The translations under genes were made by a program, and so were the position numbers. The notes under the pieces are model-generated. The model saw nothing but the letters and a program-made list of their open reading frames with translations. It was not told where the DNA came from and searched no databases. Below, piece after piece: positions 26,908-36,108 of a stretch of DNA of 64,000 bases. The first letter of the stretch is position 1, and every line of letters starts with the position of its first letter. This DNA is from DASUKM01 sp036278735 (lineage in GTDB: Bacteria; Acidobacteriota; Vicinamibacteria; Vicinamibacterales; 2-12-FULL-66-21): the NCBI GenBank assembly GCA_036278735.1, contig DASUKM010000019.1, positions 89,064 through 153,063 of the forward strand, given 5' to 3'.

Positions 26908-27762
26908 ATGGCCGGCATCCTGTATGTGGTCGCCACTCCAATCGGCAACCTCGAGGACGTCACGCTGCGGGCGCTTCGGGTCCTGCGCGACGTCTCTCTC
27001 ATCGCAGCCGAAGACACCCGCCGAACGGCCCGACTTCTCCAACACTACTCGATCTCGACGCCGACGACGAGCCTGCACGAGCACAATGAGCGCCGGCGGA
27101 GCGCGGGGCTGATCGCCCATTTGCTGGGGGGCGGCTCCATGGCGCTGGTCTCGGATGCCGGCACCCCGACCATATCAGACCCTGGCGAGGCGCTGATCGC
27201 CGCCGCGCGAGCGGCCGGCATCCGGGTCGAGAGCGTTCCGGGTCCCAGTGCCGTGATGGCGGCACTTGCCGCATCCGGTCTGCCGTCCAGGGAGTTCACG
27301 TTCCTCGGATTCCCGCCCAGCCGCCCGGGCGAGCGCCGGAAATGGCTGGAGCGAATACTCCAGGAGCCGCGAACGCTTGTCTTCTTCGAGGCGCCGCATC
27401 GGGTCGTTGCGACGTTGGCAGAATTAGGTCATTTGATAGACAACACGCCAATCTGCATCGCGCGCGAGCTCACAAAGGCACACGAAGAATTGGTCGTTAG
27501 ACCAATAAACGAGCTTCTTGCGAGTTTGAAACCGCTGGGTGAGTTTACGATCATCGTTCCGCCGAGGGCTGTCGCCTTTTTGTCCCCTCCAGCAGCCATT
27601 ACAGATCTAGAGCTAGGCGAATTATTTGGTCGGATGACAGATAATAACAGGCTTCCGACGCGCGCTGCCGTCAAATCTATCGCAGCCGATCTCGGCCTGG
27701 CACCGAACGATGTCTACAGGCGCCTTCAGGAGCTCGGAGCGATAGGTCGAAAGACCAAATAG
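26908..27762 (+). CDS. rsmI: 16S rRNA (cytidine-1402-2'-O)-methyltransferase
   Basis: A 284-residue tetrapyrrole-methylase-fold enzyme that methylates C1402 of 16S rRNA. The start MAGILYVVATPIGNLEDVTL, the AEDTRRTARLLQHY segment, SDAGTPTISDPGE and PGPSAVMAALAASGLP are diagnostic. The C-terminal part is intact in length. From about 27415 to 27760 the DNA is much more AT-rich and uses codons such as TTA, ATA and AGA that neighbouring genes avoid. The first two thirds are normal high-GC. This may be a mosaic gene. Two GGTC/GACC inverted repeats (27489-27506 and 27745-27756) lie in the odd part. Confidence 0.93.
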   Translation: MAGILYVVATPIGNLEDVTLRALRVLRDVSLIAAEDTRRTARLLQHYSISTPTTSLHEHNERRRSAGLIAHLLGGGSMALVSDAGTPTISDPGEALIAAARAAGIRVESVPGPSAVMAALAASGLPSREFTFLGFPPSRPGERRKWLERILQEPRTLVFFEAPHRVVATLAELGHLIDNTPICIARELTKAHEELVVRPINELLASLKPLGEFTIIVPPRAVAFLSPPAAITDLELGELFGRMTDNNRLPTRAAVKSIAADLGLAPNDVYRRLQELGAIGRKTK

Positions 27763-27849
27763 GTGGTTGGCTCGTTCTCAGCGCTTGACCGGCCATCCCG
27801 CGATTTGTTACTGTCCGTGCGCTAAACGCTCTGTTGAGTGCAGCCGCTG

Positions 27850-28542
27850 ATGGCGAAATCGCGCCGGGCCACCGCCGCCCGCACCTCTGCTCGTAAATCG
27901 GTCAAGCCGAAGCCCGCCCCCCGGCGGACGCGCCCGGCCGCCGTGGCGAAGCCCGCCCCGGCGCCCGCCGCGGCGGCGCCGCCGGCGGCCCCGGCTCGGC
28001 GGCCGACGTACCACGAAGCCGTCTCGATGTACGAGCGTGGCTTGCAAGCCTTGCAGCGCCACGACTTTGCGACGGCCGCCGCCGCCCTGCGAAACGTCAT
28101 CGAGCTGTTCCCGGACGAGCGGGAGCTGCTCGAGCGCGCCGGCCTGTACCTGAAAGTCTGCGAGCGCGAGCTGACGCCGAAAGAGCCTCTTCGGTCCACC
28201 GACGACCAGGTCTATGCCGCCACCGTCGCGCTCAACGCCGGCGACGATGGGTCGGCCGTGCAGCAGTTGCAACGCGCTCTGGTGCAGGACCCGATGCACC
28301 ACCAGGCCCATTACATGATGGCGGTGGCCATGGCCCGGCGTCAGGCCTGGACGTCGGCGCTCGAGCACTTGCGGCAGGCAATTGCCCGTAATCCGGAAAA
28401 CCGCGCGCTCGCGCGCCAGGACCCCGATTTCGAGCAGCTCCGCAACATGGAGGGCTTCCGGGCCGCTCTCGAAACGCCCTCGCGACACGAGCCGCCCTCC
28501 CGTCCCGCGGCCTCCAAGGCGCCGCGCCGCTCGCAGAAATAG
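27850..28542 (+). CDS. TPR protein with basic Ala/Pro/Lys-rich N-terminus
   Basis: About 230 residues. The first 55 are a basic low-complexity region (RRATAARTSARKSVKPKPAP, then PRRTRPAAVAKPAPAPAAAA), similar to histone-H1-like or HMG-like tails. The rest is TPR: SMYERGLQALQRHDFATAAA and HHQAHYMMAVAMARRQAWTS. No membrane segment is seen. ATG 27850 is chosen; GTG 27838 is also in frame. The basic tail suggests nucleic-acid or acidic-surface binding, which is inference. The gene precedes glmU by 58 bp. Confidence 0.72.
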   Translation: MAKSRRATAARTSARKSVKPKPAPRRTRPAAVAKPAPAPAAAAPPAAPARRPTYHEAVSMYERGLQALQRHDFATAAAALRNVIELFPDERELLERAGLYLKVCERELTPKEPLRSTDDQVYAATVALNAGDDGSAVQQLQRALVQDPMHHQAHYMMAVAMARRQAWTSALEHLRQAIARNPENRALARQDPDFEQLRNMEGFRAALETPSRHEPPSRPAASKAPRRSQK

Positions 28543-28600
28543 GGCCGTACCCCCCGCCGGCGCAATCGGCGGGATCACGTCATACACTAGCAGGCACCCC

Positions 28601-30004
28601 ATGCCTGACACGCACGTCGTCGTCCTGGCCGCCGGTAAGGGAACGCGGATGAGGTCGGCGCACCCCAAGGTCCTGCACCGTGCCGCCGGCCTGCCCCTCA
28701 TCGAACACGTGCTCCGGGCGACGGAGGCTCTCCATCCGGCGACAAACGTCGTCGTTATCGGCCATCAGGCGGAGGACGTGCAGCAGGCGTTGGCGAAACG
28801 GCCGGGCCTGCGCTTTGCAGTGCAGGAGCCGCAACTGGGCACCGCCCATGCCCTCCAACAGGCGGCCCCCTTTCTGGAGGGACGCCCGGGCACGGTCATG
28901 CTGTTGTACGGCGACGTCCCGCTGCTGCGCGCGCGGACGCTGCAGGCGCTGCTCGCGGCGCATCGCGCCCGGGGAGCCGCGGCGACGGTCCTGACGGCAC
29001 ATGTCGAGGACCCCCACGGGTATGGACGGATCGTCCGCGAGAACGGGGCCATTGCCGCGATCGTCGAAGAGCGGGACGCGACGCCGGCGCAGCGCGGCAT
29101 CGACGAAATCAACAGCGGCATCTACGCCTTCGAGCTGACGCCGCTGTTCGACGCGCTCCGGCGCATCGGGTCGGGCAACGCCCAGGGGGAGCATTACCTG
29201 ACCGATCTGGTGCGGGTGTACCGAGAGCGCGGCCTGCCGGTCGAAACGCTCGTGGTCGACGACGCGCGGGAGATTCTCGGCGTGAACAGCCGGAAGGAGC
29301 TGGCGGAGGTGACGGCCATTCTGAATCAGGGGCGGACCGAGGAGCTGATGGCGGCGGGCGTCACGATCGTCGATCCGGCGAGCGCCTGGATCGGGCCGGA
29401 CGTGGTCGTGGGCACCGACACCATCCTGCACCCTGGCGTATATCTCGAAGGCTCGACGCGCATCGGGGCCGGCTGCGAGATCCACTCGGGCGTGCGGATC
29501 GTCGATTCGACGCTCGACGATGGCGTGGTGGTCAACAATTTCTGCGTCATTACGGAATCGCACGTCGGCGCGGGCGCGCGCGTGGGGCCGTTCGCGCACG
29601 TCCGGCCGCAGTCCGACGTCGGCGAGCAGGCGCACGTCGGCAATTTCGTGGAGCTGAAGAAGACGTCGCTCGGGCGCGGGTCGAAGGCGAACCATCTGGC
29701 GTATCTCGGCGACGCGACGATCGGCGAGAAGGTGAACGTCGGGGCGGGCACGATCACCTGCAACTACGATGGCGAGAAGAAGCACCCGACCGTCATCGAG
29801 GACGGCGCCTTCATCGGCAGCGACAGCCAGTTGATCGCGCCGGTCCGGGTGGGGCGCGGCGCTTACGTCGCAGCCGGCTCCTCGATTACCGACGACGTGC
29901 CGGCGGGTGCGCTGGGCATCGCGCGGGGAAAGCAGGTCAATCGGGAAGGCTGGGTGGAAAAGCGCCGGAGCCGCAAGGCGCGGCCGGCAGGCGACGCGTC
30001 CTGA
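28601..30004 (+). CDS. glmU: Bifunctional GlcNAc-1-P uridyltransferase / glucosamine-1-P acetyltransferase
   Basis: A 467-residue enzyme making UDP-GlcNAc. The N-terminal uridyltransferase starts VVLAAGKGTRMRSAHPKVLH. LLYGDVPLL is the metal-binding strand and EEINSGIYAF-like DEINSGIYAFEL follows. From about residue 240 the left-handed beta-helix hexapeptide repeats begin, with NFVELKKTSLGRGSKANHLA and GAGTITCNYDGEKKHPTVI as acetyltransferase signatures. ATG 28601 gives the standard length; upstream in-frame codons overlap the TPR gene. glmS follows after 52 bp, so the two UDP-GlcNAc genes form a unit. Confidence 0.96.
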   Translation: MPDTHVVVLAAGKGTRMRSAHPKVLHRAAGLPLIEHVLRATEALHPATNVVVIGHQAEDVQQALAKRPGLRFAVQEPQLGTAHALQQAAPFLEGRPGTVMLLYGDVPLLRARTLQALLAAHRARGAAATVLTAHVEDPHGYGRIVRENGAIAAIVEERDATPAQRGIDEINSGIYAFELTPLFDALRRIGSGNAQGEHYLTDLVRVYRERGLPVETLVVDDAREILGVNSRKELAEVTAILNQGRTEELMAAGVTIVDPASAWIGPDVVVGTDTILHPGVYLEGSTRIGAGCEIHSGVRIVDSTLDDGVVVNNFCVITESHVGAGARVGPFAHVRPQSDVGEQAHVGNFVELKKTSLGRGSKANHLAYLGDATIGEKVNVGAGTITCNYDGEKKHPTVIEDGAFIGSDSQLIAPVRVGRGAYVAAGSSITDDVPAGALGIARGKQVNREGWVEKRRSRKARPAGDAS

Positions 30005-30056
30005 TCGCCTCGGGCGCACGCCAGCGACGGAGCCGGGTCCAGGAGAGGGCGCGACC

Positions 30057-31901
30057 ATGTGCGGAATCATCGGCTACATCGGCGGCAAGCAGGTCCTGCC
30101 GATCCTGATCGACGGCCTGCGCCGGCTCGAGTATCGCGGGTACGACTCGGCGGGGGTCGCCGTCGTGCGCGACGGCACGATCGAGCTGCGGCGCAGCGCC
30201 GGCAAGCTGGCGCGCCTCGAGGAGGCGCTTGCGATCAGCCCGCTCGACGGCGAGTACGGGATCGGCCACACGCGATGGGCGACGCACGGCCGGCCCACCG
30301 AGGAAAACGCGCACCCGCACCGGGACTGCACCGGGCGGATCGTCGTGGTCCACAACGGCATCATCGAGAACTATCTCGATCTGAAGCGCGACCTCGAACG
30401 GGACGGCCACCGCTTCGTCACCGAGACCGATACCGAGATCGTCGCGCACCTCGTCGAGCGCGAGATGCAGGACGACGGCCTCGAGAACGCCGTCCGGCGG
30501 GCGCTGCGGTCCCTGCGCGGACTGTTCGCGCTCGTGCTGATTTCCGCCGACGACCCGAACAAGATCGTGACCGTGCGGAACGGGCCGCCGATCGTCGTCG
30601 GCCTCGGGTCCGACGAGTTCTTCGTCGCCTCCGACATCCCGGCGATCCTGGCGCACACGCGCGACGTCGTCTTCCTGGGCGACGAAGAGATGGCCGTCGT
30701 CACGCCGGCGGGGGTGGAGTTCACCGACTTCAGCGGCCGGGCGGTCTCGAAGATCAGCACGCGCGTGGCGTGGGATCCGGTGATGGCCGAGAAGGCTCCC
30801 TACAAGCATTTCATGCTGAAGGAGATCTTCGAGCAACCCTGGGCGGTGAAGGAAACGGTCCTCGGGCGCGCCTCGGTCGAGAGCGGCCGCGTCTTCCTGC
30901 AGGAAATCGAAATTCCGGACGCGGCGCTCCGCGACGTCCAACGGGTGATGATCCTCGCCTGCGGCACGTCGTGGCATGCCGCGCTCGTCGGGAAGTTCCT
31001 CATCGAGTCGCTCGCGCGCGTGCACACGGAGGTGGACTACGGATCGGAGTACCGCTACCGGGATCCGATCGTGTCGGCGAACACGCTCGCCATCGTGATC
31101 ACGCAGTCGGGCGAGACGGCCGATACGCTCGCCGCGCTGCGCGAGGCGAAGAAGCGCGGGGCCCGCAGCATCGCCGTCTGCAACGTCGTCGGCAGCATGG
31201 CGACCCGCGAGACGGAGGGGACCGTCTACACGCATGCCGGTCCGGAGATCGGCGTCGCCTCCACAAAGGCGTTCACGTCGCAGCTGGTGGCGCTGCACCT
31301 GCTCGCGCTGTACCTCGCGCAGATTCGCGGCACGATCGGACCGGCAGAAGCCAGGCCGCACCTCGAGGCGTTGACGCAGCTGCCCCTGCTCCTCGAGCAG
31401 ACGCTGAAGTGCGAGCCGCAGATGGAGGAGATCGCGAAGCGGTTCTATCAGCGCAGCGACTTCCTGTATCTGGGGCGTGGCATCAACTATCCGATCGCAC
31501 TCGAGGGAGCGCTGAAGCTGAAGGAAATTTCGTACATCCACGCCGAGGGCTATCCGGCCGGCGAGATGAAGCACGGGCCCATCGCGCTCATCGACGAGCA
31601 CATGCCGGTCGTCACCCTGGCGCCACACGACCACGTGTTCGAGAAGATGGCCGGCAACATCCAGGAGGCCAAGGCGCGCGGCGGGTCCGTGATCGCCGTG
31701 ACCACCGAGGGACACGACGGCGTCGGCGAGCTGCTGGATCCCGCTCAGGATTTCCTGGTGACGGTGCCGGACGCGCATCCGCTGCTGACGCCGGTGCTGA
31801 TGGTGCTGCCGCTGCAGCTGCTCGCATATCACATTGCCGTGCGGCGCGGCTGCGACGTCGATCAGCCGAGGAATCTGGCCAAGAGCGTGACGGTGGAGTG
31901 A
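30057..31901 (+). CDS. glmS: Glutamine--fructose-6-phosphate aminotransferase (isomerizing)
   Basis: A 614-residue enzyme making glucosamine-6-phosphate. The mature N-terminus is MCGIIGYIGGKQVLP, with the catalytic cysteine at position 2. The glutaminase region includes GIGHTRWATHGRPTEENAHP. Two SIS sugar-isomerase domains follow (ILACGTSWHAALVGK and DFLYLGRGINYPIALEGALK). The C-terminus ends PRNLAKSVTVE, the family's conserved tail. A strong ribosome site AGGAGAGG at 30041 fixes ATG 30057. A short G-rich repeat directly follows the stop. No glmS ribozyme-like structure was recognised in the 52-bp leader. Confidence 0.97.
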   Translation: MCGIIGYIGGKQVLPILIDGLRRLEYRGYDSAGVAVVRDGTIELRRSAGKLARLEEALAISPLDGEYGIGHTRWATHGRPTEENAHPHRDCTGRIVVVHNGIIENYLDLKRDLERDGHRFVTETDTEIVAHLVEREMQDDGLENAVRRALRSLRGLFALVLISADDPNKIVTVRNGPPIVVGLGSDEFFVASDIPAILAHTRDVVFLGDEEMAVVTPAGVEFTDFSGRAVSKISTRVAWDPVMAEKAPYKHFMLKEIFEQPWAVKETVLGRASVESGRVFLQEIEIPDAALRDVQRVMILACGTSWHAALVGKFLIESLARVHTEVDYGSEYRYRDPIVSANTLAIVITQSGETADTLAALREAKKRGARSIAVCNVVGSMATRETEGTVYTHAGPEIGVASTKAFTSQLVALHLLALYLAQIRGTIGPAEARPHLEALTQLPLLLEQTLKCEPQMEEIAKRFYQRSDFLYLGRGINYPIALEGALKLKEISYIHAEGYPAGEMKHGPIALIDEHMPVVTLAPHDHVFEKMAGNIQEAKARGGSVIAVTTEGHDGVGELLDPAQDFLVTVPDAHPLLTPVLMVLPLQLLAYHIAVRRGCDVDQPRNLAKSVTVE

Positions 31902-31950
31902 GGAGGGCGGAGGGCGGAGGTCCGAAGGCCCTGACCTACACTGGCGCCGC

Positions 31951-32034
31951 CATCCGTCATCCGCCCTCCGCCCTCCGCCATCCGTCATCCGTCATCCGCC
32001 ATCCGTCATCCGCCATCCGCCATCCATCATCCGG
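31951..32034. repeat. Heptamer array (CATCCGY/CCTCCGC), twelve units
   Basis: Twelve 7-bp units of the CATCCGT/CATCCGC/CCTCCGC family fill the gap between convergent glmS and leuB and run over the leuB stop codon (32027-32029). A purine-rich counterpart (GGAGGGCGGAGGGCGGAGG, 31902-31920) lies upstream and can pair with the CCTCCGC units, so the RNA from either side could fold into a hairpin. It belongs to the same family as the arrays at 37546 and 38241. Confidence 0.85.
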
Positions 32035-33109
32035 CCTTCATGGGCTGACGGTCGACCGCAGCGCTGATCGCCTCGGCCATCTCGCGGGTGCCGAGGCCGG
32101 TGCCGGTGCCGGCCAGATCCACGGTTCGGGCGCCGCTGCGCAGCGCCGCCTCGACCGCCTGCTCGATCGCCGCCGCCTCCGGCTCCAGGCGCAGCGCGTG
32201 GCGCAGCAGCATCGCCGCCGACAGGATGGCGCCGACGGGGTTCGCGACGTTCCTGCCGGCGAGGTCCGGCGCGGACCCGTGGACCGGCTCGAACAGCCCC
32301 GATCCCTCGCCCGTGCTCGCCGAGGGCAGCAGCCCCAGCGAGCCCACAATCGCGCCCGCTTCGTCAGACAGGATGTCGCCGAACAGGTTGGGCGTGAGGA
32401 GGACGTCGAAGGAGGCAGGGGCGAGCGCAATCTTCATCGCGCAGGCGTCGACGTACATGTGCTCGATCTGCACGTCCGGATAGCCGCGCGCGACCTCGTT
32501 GACGACCTGCCGCCACAGCCGCGAGGTCTCGAGCACGTTCGCTTTGTCGACTGACGTCACGCGCCGGCGCCGCGTCCGCGCGACGTCGAACGCCACGTGC
32601 GCGATGCGCTCGATCTCCGGGCGGCTGTAGCGCATCGTATTCCACGCCTCGCCGCCGTCCTCGGCGATCCCGCGCGGTTCGCCGTAATAGAGACCGCCCG
32701 TCAACTCCCGGACGACGAGCATGTCGGTGCCCTGCAACACCTTCGGGTCGAGCGGCCCCGCTGCCTCGAGACCGGGCCAGACCCGGGCCGGGCGCAGATT
32801 CGCGAACAGCTTCAGTTCACGGCGGATCTGCAGCAGCGCCGATTCCGGGCGCTGTCCAGGCGGACGCGCATCGAACGCCGGATCGCCGACCGCGCCCAGG
32901 AGGACGGCGTCGGCGTTCGCGCAGGCGAGGCGCGTTTCGTCGGGGAGCGGGGCGAGCCCCTGGCGGAGCGCGGCGCCGCCGATCGCGTGCGACTCGAATT
33001 GAAAATCGTGGTGAAACCGGGCCGAGATGCCGTCGAGCACCAGGCGCGCCGCGGCCAGCACCTCGGGCCCGATGCCGTCCCCGGGCAGGAGCACAATTCG
33101 CGCGCGCAT
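32027..33109 (-). CDS. leuB: 3-isopropylmalate dehydrogenase
   Basis: A 360-residue NAD-dependent dehydrogenase, the third step of leucine synthesis. The N-terminus IVLLPGDGIGPEVLAAARLV is the family start. The substrate-binding region holds RELTGGLYYGEPRGI, the active-site helix has VTSVDKANVLETSRLWRQ, and the metal aspartates lie in NLFGDILSDEAG. GSAPDLAGRNVANPVG is the cofactor-loop signature. It lies 39 bp downstream of leuA. Its last codons and stop run into the heptamer array that separates it from glmS. Confidence 0.96.
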   Translation of the reverse strand: MRARIVLLPGDGIGPEVLAAARLVLDGISARFHHDFQFESHAIGGAALRQGLAPLPDETRLACANADAVLLGAVGDPAFDARPPGQRPESALLQIRRELKLFANLRPARVWPGLEAAGPLDPKVLQGTDMLVVRELTGGLYYGEPRGIAEDGGEAWNTMRYSRPEIERIAHVAFDVARTRRRRVTSVDKANVLETSRLWRQVVNEVARGYPDVQIEHMYVDACAMKIALAPASFDVLLTPNLFGDILSDEAGAIVGSLGLLPSASTGEGSGLFEPVHGSAPDLAGRNVANPVGAILSAAMLLRHALRLEPEAAAIEQAVEAALRSGARTVDLAGTGTGLGTREMAEAISAAVDRQPMKAG

Positions 33110-33148
33110 CGGTACAGAACTGCGACTGAGCGGGACGGCCGGAGGTCG

Positions 33149-34387
<1,239 letters not shown>

Positions 34388-34481
34388 GGTCCCTCCTGCG
34401 TCCGCAGTAGACCACGCGGGTGCGGCGTGCGTCAAATTTATAGTTTTGCTTAAATCATTAGCTACGCTTATAGTGGCAGTC
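34388..34481. promoter_or_regulatory. leuA/lysR divergent control region
   Basis: The 94-bp gap between divergent leuA and the LysR gene is markedly AT-rich in its right half. On the minus strand a -35-like TTGACG (34435 to 34430) lies 17-18 bp from a weak -10-like sequence near 34407-34412, placed to drive leuA. The segment 34437-34472 contains a partial direct repeat (TATAGTTTTGCTTAAA and TTAGCTACGCTTATA), suitable for a LysR-type operator. The operator call is inference from position and base composition. Confidence 0.5.
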
Positions 34482-35381
34482 GTGCAGCTCACCGACCTTG
34501 CGACCTTTGCCGCCGTGGCGGCCGAGCACAGCTTCTCGGCCGCGGCGCACAAGCTGCACCGGACGCAGCCGGCCGTCAGCCAGGCCGTCAAGCGCCTCGA
34601 AGACGAGCTGGGGGAACGGCTGTTCGACCGGTCCTCGCGCGGGGGCGCCCTGACGGAGGCGGGCCGGCTCCTGCAGGACTATGCCGGGCGCCTGCTCGAC
34701 CTCGCCGGGGATGCCGAGACGGCCGTCCGCGAGCTGCAGCAGGTGCGCCGCGGGCGGCTGATCGTCGGCGCCAACGAGGCGGCGGTGCACACCCTGCTGC
34801 CGCACCTGCAGCGGTTTGCCGCCGCGCACCCGCGCGCCATCGTGGAGGTGCGGCGCGTTCCGTCCCGCCAGGTCGCCGGCGCGATCCTCGATCGCTCGCT
34901 CGATTTCGGCGTGCTCACCTTCCAGCCTGCCGAGAAAGGGCTGCAGACGGTGCCGCTCGGCGGCGACGAAGTCGTGCTCCTCACGAGCCCCACGCATCCG
35001 TTCGCCGGCCGCCGCCGCGTCACGCTGGAGGAGGTCGGGCGTCAGACCGTCATCGCGCACAACGATCCGTCGCCCACGCGCACGCGTGTCCTCCGCGCCT
35101 ACGAGCGGCGGCGCACGCCCATCAACATCCAGGTCGCGCTCCCGAGCCTGGACGGCATCAAGCGCGCCGTGGAGATGGGGATTGGCGTCGCGCTGCTGCC
35201 CCGCCGGTGCGCCATCGGAGAAATCGCGGGAGGCCACCTGGTGGCCATCAAAGTGCCCGAACTGGGCCCGGCGCGCCAGGTGCGCCTCGTCTACCGGCGC
35301 ACCGGAGAGCACAGCCACGCCGCGACCGCGTTTCTCGACATGGTGCGCAGCACTGCAGGCCAGGGGCTCCTCAGCCCATAA
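34482..35381 (+). CDS. LysR-family transcriptional regulator of leucine genes (inferred)
   Basis: A 299-residue LysR protein. The N-terminal winged helix is FAAVAAEHSFSAAAHKLHRT, then QPAVSQAVKRLEDELGERLF. A linker helix (AGDAETAVRELQQVRRGRLI) leads to the effector-binding domain, which includes LLPRRCAIGEIAGGHLVAIK. GTG 34482 is the start that aligns with the family. It is divergent from leuA and lies between leuAB and leuCD, so control of leucine biosynthesis is the simplest guess; the coinducer is unknown. A perfect 8-bp hairpin follows the gene. Confidence 0.88.
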   Translation: MQLTDLATFAAVAAEHSFSAAAHKLHRTQPAVSQAVKRLEDELGERLFDRSSRGGALTEAGRLLQDYAGRLLDLAGDAETAVRELQQVRRGRLIVGANEAAVHTLLPHLQRFAAAHPRAIVEVRRVPSRQVAGAILDRSLDFGVLTFQPAEKGLQTVPLGGDEVVLLTSPTHPFAGRRRVTLEEVGRQTVIAHNDPSPTRTRVLRAYERRRTPINIQVALPSLDGIKRAVEMGIGVALLPRRCAIGEIAGGHLVAIKVPELGPARQVRLVYRRTGEHSHAATAFLDMVRSTAGQGLLSP

Positions 35382-35384
35382 CGC

Positions 35385-35405
35385 GTCAGCCCATAAAGGG
35401 CTGAC
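35385..35405. terminator. Perfect 8-bp hairpin after the LysR gene
   Basis: GTCAGCCC (35385-35392), loop ATAAA, GGGCTGAC (35398-35405). It sits four bases after the LysR stop and before the heptamer array, in the gap between convergent LysR and leuD. There is no T-tract, so it would be an atypical terminator on either strand. Confidence 0.45.
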
Positions 35406-35409
35406 CCAC

Positions 35410-35499
35410 AAACTGGGAACTGGAAACTGGGAACTGGAAACTGGGAACTGGAAACTGGGAACTGGAGACTGGAAGCTGGAGACTGGTTACTGGCAACTG
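35410..35499. repeat. Heptamer array AAACTGG/GAACTGG, about thirteen units
   Basis: From 35410 the sequence alternates AAACTGG and GAACTGG, drifting to AGACTGG, AAGCTGG and TTACTGG near the leuD end. It fills the gap between convergent LysR and leuD and stops exactly at the leuD stop codon. The same unit (ACTGGAA) is repeated five times at 56361, 21 kb away. Confidence 0.9.
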
Positions 35500-36108
35500 C
35501 TACGCGAAGCTGTCCACGTACGGCAGCCGCGCGGCCACGCGTTGCACCTCGTCGAAGCGATCGAGCAGCAGCCCGGTGGCGTCCCAGCTGCCATCGAGGA
35601 AGGATTCCCGCGCCGCTGCGCCCAGCTCCAGCGGGAAGGTCCGATCCGCGGCACGAATCGCCTTCGCCTCCACGTCCACGTCGAACACGGCGCCGGGATC
35701 GCGTTCCGCGATCGTCATCAGGGCGTCGAGCGTCTCGCGCGCGGCGGTCAGGCACGGCACGCCGAGCGCGACGGCGTTGCCGAAGAAGATGTCGGAAAAC
35801 GACTGGCCGACGATCGCGCGGATCCCGCGGCGCTGGATCGCCTGCGGCGCGTGCTCGCGCGAGGAGCCGCAGCCGAAATTCGCGTTGACGAGCAGCACCG
35901 ACGCGCGCGCGTACGCGGGGTTCGAAAACGGGTGCGCGTGCGCCCGCGACGCCGCCTCGCGGCGGTCGTCTTCGAACAGATGCTGTTCGAGCCCGTCGAA
36001 CGTGATCGACTTGAGAAAGCGCGCCGGGATGATGCGATCGGTATCGATGTCGTCGCCGCGCAGCGGCACGGCGGTCCCGGTGACGACGCGGATGCGTTCA
36101 CCGGCCAT
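35500..36108 (-). CDS. leuD: 3-isopropylmalate dehydratase small subunit
   Basis: A 202-residue aconitase-swivel domain protein, partner of LeuC in isomerising 2- to 3-isopropylmalate. The start has GTAVPLRGDDIDTDRIIPAR, and the substrate loop is FGCGSSREHAPQAI. SDIFFGNAVALGVPCL is also typical. It overlaps the 3' end of leuC by 11 bp, so translation is probably coupled. Its stop codon abuts a heptamer repeat array. Confidence 0.96.
   Translation of the reverse strand: MAGERIRVVTGTAVPLRGDDIDTDRIIPARFLKSITFDGLEQHLFEDDRREAASRAHAHPFSNPAYARASVLLVNANFGCGSSREHAPQAIQRRGIRAIVGQSFSDIFFGNAVALGVPCLTAARETLDALMTIAERDPGAVFDVDVEAKAIRAADRTFPLELGAAARESFLDGSWDATGLLLDRFDEVQRVAARLPYVDSFA

Noticed and set aside
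30005..30056. A glmS riboswitch-ribozyme before glmS.
   Set aside because: The spacer is only 52 bp, too short for the ribozyme core, and no matching pairing was found.
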